This document shows, in pieces, positions 56,415-64,000 of a stretch of DNA of 64,000 bases (position 1 is the first letter of the stretch; every line of letters begins with the position of its first letter). This DNA comes from Coprinellus micaceus (taxonomy: Eukaryota; Basidiomycota; Agaricomycetes; Agaricales; Psathyrellaceae): NCBI GenBank assembly GCA_951394405.1, contig OX596343.1, positions 682,001 through 746,000 on the forward strand, given 5' to 3'. Under the pieces are notes generated by a model. The model was given only the letters and a program-made list of their open reading frames with translations, made no database searches and was not told the origin of the DNA. The position numbers were made by a program, and so were the translations under genes.

Positions 56415-58875
56415 TCAATGAGCAAAGCGGAAGTCCAAGCGCTGGTGTCCACTGTCCCTCGTATTCTTGAGGTAGTCCGCCTTTTCCTGAACCAAAACCG
56501 GTAAGCCTCCAAGGGTGCTGGTACGATGGACAGCGGGTCACTGACCTCATTCGTCATCTTATCCCAAACGACGGCCTTCTGCTTGTTCCTCCACACATAG
56601 TATGCCTTTACCCCAGGATAGAGGATGAGGCAGTTGAATGCGCACACGCCCAAGAGCCAGCTGTTACCCCTTCTATCTGTTCACAGAATGCCAATCGTGA
56701 GTAGGCCAGAAGGGAGCACCCCGATGAAAGTAGCACGCACACATAGGAGCATCGTCCTTCCTATAGATATTGGACGAAATGATGCCCGAGGCTTGCACAA
56801 ACATGTTGTAGAGCGATGCATTGACGGTACGACTCGCAACGCCTCCCGCGTTACGCGAGCACCAGCCCACTTGGATAGGGTGCGTGCTGGGGAAGATGAG
56901 TAATCCAGTCGCCAAGGCCTGTGGGCGCCATTAGCTCAGGGGTACACAACAACGACAAGCGCACTGATAAGCGCTTGACTCACGTAGAAGATCCAAGGGT
57001 TGGGCTGGTCGGGGAGGGCGCGCAGAGCAATGAGGAAGGGCAGACACCAGACGTCTTCCGCCATGGACACAAAAGCTCGATCATTGACTGTCTCGGAGAC
57101 CACAGCGATGGCGTACATCGTTATGATAGTACCCACAGCTGCTGGGATGGTGAGCAAGTTTGTTTGGAAGGTGTTGAAGCTGGACGAGTATCAGCAACTG
57201 GGGACCACGAAGGAAGATCAGAATCAACTCACCCCATGTTCCTCAACGAGAGAGTCAGGTACTGAGCAGGAGGGGTCGCGGGAATACCGAACAGGAGCCC
57301 GCTGGATGAATGTAGTTAGAACGAGCAAGGATGGTGAGGAAACTGTCACTCTTACATGATATACAGAGGCCATAGGTCATAATCCAGAATGGCTTTCCAA
57401 AGTAGCTTGGGGGTGAGCGCCTCACGGTTGTGCATATCTCCCTTGCTGGGGTCGTCTCGGAGGATCCGGCTCACAGCAATAACCTCTTCACGGTCGGTAA
57501 ACCAACCTTTGGGGCGAAACCACGTCTTCGTCTGAGTTGGGCTGGGCGGCATCTTGAAGAAAGTTGCTATCCCAATGATGAGAGTGATACCGCCCCTGAA
57601 GGGAAGGGAGCATATAGTTCAGTGCGGGATAAAATAAGGAGAATGGGGGCAGGCACGCACTCAACCAAGAATAGCCACCTCCACCCGGCGCGTCCAAGTA
57701 TACCTCGCATGCGGAGGACGCCGAAGGCGATGAAGCTTGCGAGGATCGTACACACATTTAGAGACATCCAGAAGAGCGACAGTCGGATGGGGAGCTCGTT
57801 CTTCGTGTAGAAGTCTGTTGGTATGGGTGTCAGCAATTCATTTGTGGGGAGAGAAAGAGGTTTCGGCGTACATGACATGTAAAGGATAAGATCTGGGATA
57901 AAGCCTCCCTGAAGGAACCTGGAGAGGCAGTTAGGCGGGGAAAAGCATGGGTAGTGTTAAGCGACTCGCCCAAGGAAAGCGCGACAAACGAGGAAGGAGG
58001 AACGGCCAGTCAAGAAGAATTGCCCAGCCGTGACCAAAGACCAACCGCAAATTTGAATCGGAATCCAGACATCGGGGCCAAGCTATTAGTATCGAGCAGG
58101 TTAGACTTGAAGCCTCCAACTGGGGGTTCAGAACACATACCCTTTTCGAAACCAGTTGGGAAGGGAGTTCCGCGGATAGGAAGGCCAAGCGGAAGACGGT
58201 GTTGCCCAGGTTGTAGTCTGCGAGTGGTCCAGGTGAGAAAGGTTGAAAGGGTATGTGGGCAAACAACACACCATTTGTTGTCATCCCCAGGTCAGGTAGG
58301 AAGTTATCCGTGTTAGCCTGTGAGAGGTTCCCTCGATCCAAGTTAAGGGCCGAGAAGGACACCGCAGCTGCACAAAATGGGTGAATAAAATACTCGACAA
58401 GTGTGCCAAGCGTGAAAGGAGACTCACCCCACAGCATAACCTTCCAGTCGATCTTCCTGACTAGCGTCTGAGGTTATACGTCAGAGGAGGCGGCCGAGGA
58501 AGTAAACGCCAGAGTGCTCACCCGTTCCTCGCGGTACGTCCACCGCGCATCAGGATCGAAGCGATGAATGTTCTCATACTCCGCCTTGGGCCAGTAGTAC
58601 TCAGCGAGGGCAGGGTCATCATAGACCGACCTCCGAGTCGAAATCGCGTCGGGGTCGTACTTCTGGACCGGGCGCCGGAGGATCCAGTTCGTCCACCTGA
58701 ACGGGGTCGGCTCTTCGTCAACAAGGGTAGCGTCTTTCGCCTTCTCGGAGGTGGGCGACCCGATATCCGTCGCGGAAGAGGTCTTGCTAAGCTTGCCGTT
58801 TTTCTCGTCGGAAGCGGAACTGCTGACGCTGACGTTGGGCGGCTGCTCCTTCTCGGCGGGTGTGTTCGTGGCCAT
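56415..58875 (-). CDS. MFS anion:cation symporter, Dal5-like (paralogue C)
   Basis: Thirteen exons: 58875-58522, 58467-58428, 58367-58272, 58217-58141, 58082-57970, 57918-57872, 57814-57661, 57595-57356, 57301-57233, 57179-56984, 56918-56741, 56676-56546, 56486-56415. They give 588 residues. It is the third copy of the family at 15243 and 22445, with the same [10 protein letters not shown] tail, [44 protein letters not shown] and a C-terminus RFAH. Exons 5 and 6 together equal the 160-nt exon of A and B; they are split by an intron with a GC donor. Another intron falls after FLVE, eight residues from the position of the extra intron in B. Substrate unknown. Confidence 0.92.
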
Positions 58876-59890
58876 GACACACCGATACAATGGGGAGAAG
58901 AGGAAGAGGGGGCAGGTGCGATCGAAGGGTCGAGCACGGTACAGTTCGGTGCCCCGCCGCCATTTATAAGGGGGCTTCGGGAGGCCAACCGTGGCCGGTG
59001 AGGGAGCACACCATCTTCCGCTGTCTATTGCTAGGCGGTACGGTTGAGTAAGGGGGCACGGGGTATGGAATTCGGGGCGACATACCAAAGTCAGGATGGC
59101 GCAAGAGGGGATTTAATCACGCTAAACCGTCGGAAAGTTAGCCTACGAAGATGATAAGACCTTTTCGGCGTTGTGAAAATCCAACGGAATAAGAAAAGAG
59201 CTGGGGAATGGAAGACGACGATTGAGAGACGTCAAGCGCTCGTGAGCTTTGCAGCGTCCAAGTCACCCTCTCGCGCGTAGGTGCCAGATATCCTGGAGGC
59301 GTTCTTCAGGGGATATAGAAATTAATATAGAGATAGGCAGTCTGCCAAGACCAACGAACCCGGCTAGACATGCCTCTAGGATATGCCGTATGCCCTGCAA
59401 GAGAAGGTGAGTTCGAATTGAAACGCGCGATTGTTTGATGGGATGGCGAACTCGAGCAAACAGGCTCTTTAAGGAGCGAATGTGCGCTAAAGCGGCAGGA
59501 AACCTCCCACTCCTTTCCTTTAGAAAGCCCAATGAACGTATTTGTGATTGTAATCGCGCAAACCGGCTACTTCAATTGGGGCTGCCGTCAAGAAATAGGG
59601 CCGGCCTTGTTGGGCGCTTATCGCCGAGTGTCGAACGTGAACCGGGCGTTGCAGCTTGCCTGGCGACGGAGAAACACGTTCAGTGGGTAAGATGGGAAGA
59701 AGTTCAGCAACGAAGGTCAATTCCTTGGCCCGAGTCAGAGGGCGTTTGAATCCGTCGAAAAGCACGGAGTCCGGACCTTGAGTGCATTCCGAGTTAGAGG
59801 TGCTTGTAGTCAAAACTGATAAGTATGAGGAACTCACCTTCCCCTGCGGTCATTTTCTTTATCTCTACCTCCTTCCCATTCCTCTAGGCC
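58876..59890. other. Upstream region of transporter C and unassigned repeat-linked DNA
   Basis: No gene recognised. The part from about 59815 to 59890 is similar to DNA at 62941-63020 and belongs to the hairpin-linked unit described separately. Confidence 0.45.
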
Positions 59891-59959
59891 GCCAAAACGG
59901 GGCAACTTTATGTTTGCTATCAGCTCCAAGAAGTAAACATTAAGTTGCCCCATTTTGGC
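59891..59959. repeat. Hairpin repeat, copy 1
   Basis: Two 28-bp arms (GCCAAAACGGGGCAAC...) are inverted around 13 bp, with three mismatches. A related arm occurs in the same arrangement at 62890-62940. On the minus strand this repeat directly ends the F-box reading frame at 59940. Confidence 0.85.
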
Positions 59960-60810
59960 TCTTGGAGCGAACAAATTTCCAGCGAGCGGGGGACTTGCTC
60001 TTGTGGCGAGGGCGCCTTGGGCTAGGGTCTCTCGAAGACATGGGGGAGAGGATGTCGACAGAAATCGGGCCTTCGGGAACATCGATGCCGGTGGCGTTGT
60101 CGGTCTCGAAGGATGACTCGCGGAGACGGCGCGTCGCCTCTTTTTCGACCTTGGAGGCCGCTGCTTTGAAGCTTTTCTCCATCACGTTGTCAACAGACCC
60201 TTCGTCGAGGTTCCAGGCGAGCTGCTCGACGAGCGAGAGCCAGGTTCGGGGCAGACGGACTTCAAGTCTATTGTTTTGGTCAGAACAAGTTGTCAAAATA
60301 TGGGTTTTTTGCGCACCTATGCCACAACCATGGCTTCGCAGCCTCGTACCATGCACGATTGACCAAGCAGTAGTTGGCTAGGGCATGGCGACTGTCTCCT
60401 TCACACCAATTCGCAGGAGGGTCCTCGTCGCCTCCACTCTCGAAAAATATGTATAACCCACCTGAACAGTCGTACAACCAAGTACCCTTCTCAGATTTCG
60501 CAGGCGTATGGTCAAGGGCTCGGGGCTTGCAGCTGTTTGCAAGATAGACTGGAGGACCCTCGATCCTTTGCTCATGGAGCGACGGGAACCGGTCTGTTTG
60601 GAAGAGGGGCTGATGTGTTTGCAAAAGGCTACGATTTTGCAATAGTTGTGATACCAGCCTGCTATCATTCCGGCTGTGCAAGCCACTTTTTTGGTAATGT
60701 CTGCTTCGCCACGGAACCTTTCGCTCTGAGCAAACCTTTGGAATGGAAGCGTGCTGTGAAGTAGGGACGAAAGATTGCTGGTGAGTAAGAAACGCGGCCT
60801 TCCAGGCCAA
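59940..60810 (-). pseudogene. 3'-truncated F-box-type gene
   Basis: The last exon is 60267-59940, joined to an exon ending at 60317 (intron 60268-60316). The text matches a basidiomycete F-box family: CLVNRAWYEAAKPWLWHR, LEVRLPRTWLSLVEQL, then SRDPSPRRPRHKSKSPARW. In that family, as I recall it, the chain goes on for hundreds of residues after the KSPARWK segment; here it stops a few codons later, exactly where the hairpin repeat begins. Upstream the frame is open to about 60810, but its real start and introns are unclear. It is a gene remnant rather than a full F-box protein. Confidence 0.62.
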
Positions 60811-61246
60811 AGATACGCTTCAGAAGGTTATTTGGTAGACAATCCAGCGGTTCGAAGGGGAGAAGGATGGAAATTTGGCAAGAGAAGCGCCGATTCAGTC
60901 CCATTCGCTTGGAAGTCGCACAGGTATATCATTGAGTTGGTTGTCGCTTTCACTACTATCTAGAAATCCATCATCGTCCACAGACTAGAGTTGCTAGCGA
61001 AAATGAAGCTTTACTCTCCGACGACACAGAATGAACTGATCCCTCCGCACGGTGAAATGGTCGTAGAGAGGGTAATGGGCGTCGTTGGAGAAGGGAGAAA
61101 AGGTGGACACTTTCGATTTTAAACCCTGTGGCTGAGTTTCAAATCGCATGATGGCATCCAAAAAGTGCCGAGCCTACACAGAGGTCACACAGTCACTGTC
61201 GTCCTCGTCGTCGTCCACCCCCCCGTCGCCGACACTACATTCCAAA
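60811..61246. other. Promoter region of eS26
   Basis: No gene recognised. The 5' leader of the ribosomal protein gene ends at the ATG at 61247. Confidence 0.45.
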
Positions 61247-61876
61247 ATGGTGAGCTCAAAAACGTCGCAGGACGCATTTTCGGCGCATTTCCAATCGATT
61301 GGGACCCAAATCCTGTGGTTTCGCAGCGTAAATGCGTCGGATGCGTCGAATCAAGTCCTGGATGACATCGAGGACGACGAGGGCTAATCTTCGACACAGA
61401 CTAAGAAGAGACGCTCCGGTGGCCGCAACAAGAAGGGCCGTGGCCACGTTGGCTTCGTCCGCTGCTCCAACTGCTCTCGCTGCGTCCCCAAGGACAAGGC
61501 CATCAAGCGTTTCACTGTGAGGAACATGGTGGAGAGTGCCGCTGTCCGTGATATCAGCGAGGCTAGCGTTTACGCCGGTGCGTCTGCTGATACTCTCTTC
61601 CTTACCCTTCTAATTTGAATCTTCAGACTACGTTATCCCCAAGCTCTACATCAAAATCGCCTACTGTGTCTCGTGCGCCATCCACTCCCATGGTAGGCCC
61701 AAGTTTTCTGCAGAGCCCACGTTTAGTCGTTTACCGATCTACCAGTCGTCCGTGTCCGATCGCGTGAGGGCCGCCGCGTCCGTACCCCTCCCCCTCGTGT
61801 CCGCTGGAAGGATGGCAAGAAGGTCAACCCCGCCGTCGCAGCTGCTGAGGATGCCAAGGCCAAGGCCTCCCAGTAA
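61247..61876 (+). CDS. RPS26: 40S ribosomal protein eS26
   Basis: Exons 61247-61249, 61400-61577, 61627-61692 and 61746-61876 give 125 residues. The protein is part of the small ribosomal subunit near the mRNA exit channel. Highly conserved text confirms it: [62 protein letters not shown] and [16 protein letters not shown]. The zinc-binding cysteines are all present. The first exon contributes only the ATG; the 150-nt first intron starts right after it, and the join gives the conserved MTKKRR start. Length fits fungal eS26 (about 119 residues) plus a short Ala/Lys tail. Confidence 0.95.
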
Positions 61877-62739
61877 ACTAGCAGTTTGTATTTTTTCGAG
61901 AGCAATCACATCGTCGCACGAGCTCCCACCCCAAACCTGCCTTCTCCCCGTCGATCGTTGCTCCGCTAAGTTCTCCAAACGGTACGGTCTGTCTGTATCA
62001 CCCGACAAGGGTTTGGAAGATCGGCAAGGGGACGAGGTGCTGCGTCGAACAGGGCTCCCCGCCTTCGAGGTACTACTTTCGTGCTGGCTACGTGAGGACC
62101 ATCGAGGTAAGTCCCGAAATTGTCGAACTTCGTCACGGCCCTCTGTGGGGTTTCCGTCGCATAAGTATCGGGACCTCCCGATTCTGGTCCACTTTCGTCG
62201 CATAGTGGATCGTTGGTAGTTGGCGACGCATCTCCCATTTTTTGGGCAGAAGGGAGAGTAATCTTCCAAACTCTTGAAATCGCGTTCCGAAACCGGTCTT
62301 TGGATGGAAAAGGCGACCGAATGCATGCAGATTGGGCGTTCACGGGCCCCCACCAAGTTTCTTCCGACCGGTTGGCGCCCACTTCAAGGCTCGATTGGCC
62401 GGTCTTCGAGCACCCACGCCCTCCTCGACCCCGCCAGTTACTCCAGCTTTCGGCACATGAATATCAGTGGTCTTCAAGCCCTCTGAAAATCGTCAAGCAA
62501 AATATCGGAGGTGAGTAGCTACCTCGACGGCTTTCGGCGCATAAAGCTGCGGACGTGGGACCAATTTTGGCTCCATCCTCATCACACAAAGGTCGAGGTT
62601 AACAGGGGGGTCCTGCTTCCATGGGCCCGGTTTACTGAGCTGAAAGTTTTGTGGCGAAGCAACGGCAGTGGCTCGCATGGCTGGAAGGATAGCATGGCCG
62701 GTATCACAGCTGTTGCAAAATTGTAGCCCTTTGCAAAAC
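61877..62739. other. Intergenic stretch after eS26
   Basis: 3' flank of eS26. Open frames on both strands have no family resemblance. Confidence 0.45.
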
Positions 62740-62889
62740 CCCGCGGTCAGCCCCGCTTGCAAACAACTGCGAGCCCCGGGCCTGTAGCCATATGCCCGCG
62801 AAATCTGAGAAGGGTTACAGTGCTTGGTTATACGACTGTTCAGGTGAGTTATACACCTTTCGAGAGTGTCGTGGAGGCGACGAGGAAGG
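62740..62889 (+). pseudogene. Inverted partial copy of the truncated F-box gene
   Basis: This segment repeats, in opposite orientation, about 150 bp of the gene at 59940-60810. Shared runs include GCGAAATCTGAGAAGGG, ACGACTGTTCAGGTG and GTGGAGGCGACGAGGA. It ends abruptly at 62890, where a hairpin repeat related to copy 1 starts. No complete reading frame is left. Confidence 0.7.
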
Positions 62890-62940
62890 GCCAAAATGGG
62901 GCAACTTAATGTTTGCTACCAGCAATTGCCCTGTCTTGGC
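62890..62940. repeat. Hairpin repeat, copy 2
   Basis: GCCAAAATGGGGCAA at the left pairs with TTGCCCTGTCTTGGC at the right (12 of 15). The left 34 bp match 59891-59924 with three mismatches. The loop is shorter than in copy 1, so one arm has been partly lost. Confidence 0.75.
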
Positions 62941-64000
62941 GGTCTCGAGGGACGGGAAGTAGGCAGAGATAAAAGAACTGGGCAGGAGGGGGGGTAAGTC
63001 CCTCATACTTATCAGCACTCAAGCCCAGTGAGAACCGGACTCCGACAAAATCCGAGAAAGACAGGGAGATACTGGGATTCGCTGGGAATAACAGAAGAGA
63101 AACGAGAGGGTCCGAGAAAGACCGTCACGATACGAAATGGCTTGCACATACGAGATAAACTGAGAAGGTTAGATTACCACTGAGAATCGCCGACTATGTA
63201 GCAGGACGGTGTTCTGAGAGTAACCCGACGCCTCTTCTTAAATCACTGGCAGGCCTGTTTGTAATCATATGACCGTGGAATCGGGGTCGTTTGTGAGCAA
63301 CTTTCGCTTCCTGTTCCAAGTTCCAATGTTGGTCTCCTACCACTACGATCCATGTGCCCTCTCTCAATATCTAGACACCCACCCTCCTCAAATCAGCATG
63401 AGTTGATCTCTGCCGCAGCGTCCCATCCACATCTACTCCACCGCCTAGTCCGGCATAAACCAAAACAGCATGACCACGAGCGGTAGGTACCTTCCTTTCT
63501 TAGGCCTTGTTTGAGCGCATATACGCGCACACTGACTCGATAACGGCGTTATAGGGGTCCTATGAGCGATTGATTTAAGGAAAACCCAATCCTGTCCCGG
63601 AACCGAGCAGGGTAAGCGCTGGAAAGACTCCTGGAGGCTGGAGCGCCTTCCCAGGATCCTGAGTTCCAAGTGAGTAGGCGTCTACCTCAGTTTGACATTT
63701 GAACGCCGTCCCCAGATCTTTACTCTCTCGAAATCCCGAGGAAAAGATAAATGACAACGCAACACCGAAACGATTCAACCCACTTCCCCGGAACATCAAG
63801 CGGCGGGAAATGGACACCGTCAGTAAACTGGCTCTCGAACGCTTAGGACATATGCATACAGCTCCCCGGCCAACGCCAAGCGGCAAAGCACCAGAGCAGT
63901 AGTCATCTTTCGCGAGGCTATAGGTGTGTTATCACCGGTTTTGAACATCTGTATGACTGGTGCCTCATTGTCTTTCCTTAGGCACCATTTCTCGGGTACC
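62941..64000. other. Hairpin-linked flank and unassigned DNA to the window edge
   Basis: The first about 80 bp resemble the reverse complement of 59815-59890 and end in a donor-like GTAAGT followed by CTCATACTTATCAG. A short direct repeat, TCCGAGAAAGAC, occurs near 63049 and 63109. No gene recognised in the rest. Confidence 0.45.

Noticed and set aside
61250..61399. A possible box C/D snoRNA in the first intron of eS26.
   Set aside because: No convincing pair of C (RTGATGA) and D (CTGA) boxes with terminal stem.
1..64000. CRISPR arrays, bacterial operons, integrated viral genes or biosynthetic gene clusters.
   Set aside because: No spaced direct repeats, no operon-like spacing with ribosome binding sites, and no capsid, polymerase, PKS, NRPS or terpene synthase motifs were seen.

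Overview
The window is nuclear DNA of a basidiomycete fungus, most likely an Agaricomycete. Genes are packed on both strands and cut by many short GT-AG introns, mostly about 45-70 nt. The families also fit: a DUF6534-type seven-helix protein, basidiomycete-style F-box proteins, a GH79 beta-glucuronidase, a Dal5-like MFS expansion and a Fet3/Ftr1 iron pair. I cannot name the species. I rebuilt gene models by hand from splice signals, reading-frame continuity and, where possible, comparison between paralogues in the window. Exon coordinates are in each entry.

Layout. 1-3160: the edge-truncated gene of a glutamine-rich Hsp20 chaperone and a coiled-coil protein gene, both on minus. 3339-3775: a small non-autonomous DNA transposon with 48-bp inverted ends. 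4900-9809: a divergent high-affinity iron uptake pair, ferroxidase FET3 (minus) and permease FTR1 (plus). Their shared 934-bp promoter carries three sites like those of iron-regulatory GATA factors. 10262-13651: a Cdk9/Bur1-type kinase. 14597-14696: an intron-containing tRNA-Arg(CCT). 15243-24745: two Dal5-like transporter genes flanking the histone chaperone gene HIR1/HIRA. 25291-29623: a DUF4336 protein gene and a C2H2/RING zinc-finger gene. 30497-31719: a DUF6534 membrane protein gene. 33935-35493: a PARP-type zinc-finger protein gene. 36428-38929: a secreted, probably GPI-anchored GH79 enzyme gene. 39054-41495: a helical-repeat protein gene of unknown function.

The right third is less dense and looks accessory. 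It holds an orphan ORF, two related F-box genes, a CBM19-like secreted protein gene, a decayed paralogue of the helical-repeat gene and a third Dal5-like transporter gene. It also has two fragments of one F-box gene family, each joined to the same hairpin repeat, and between them the conserved ribosomal protein gene eS26.

Functional links: FET3 and FTR1 act as one complex and are probably co-repressed by iron. Bur1/Cdk9, HIR1 and the zf-PARP protein belong to the transcription and chromatin machinery but do not look linked here. Local duplication (three transporters, two helical-repeat genes, two F-box genes, two hairpin-linked fragments) is the main structural theme. I saw no clear sign of a wholly new multi-gene system. 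The most unusual signals are the hairpin-linked F-box fragments, the repeated zinc-finger exons of equal length and the intron differences among the transporter paralogues.
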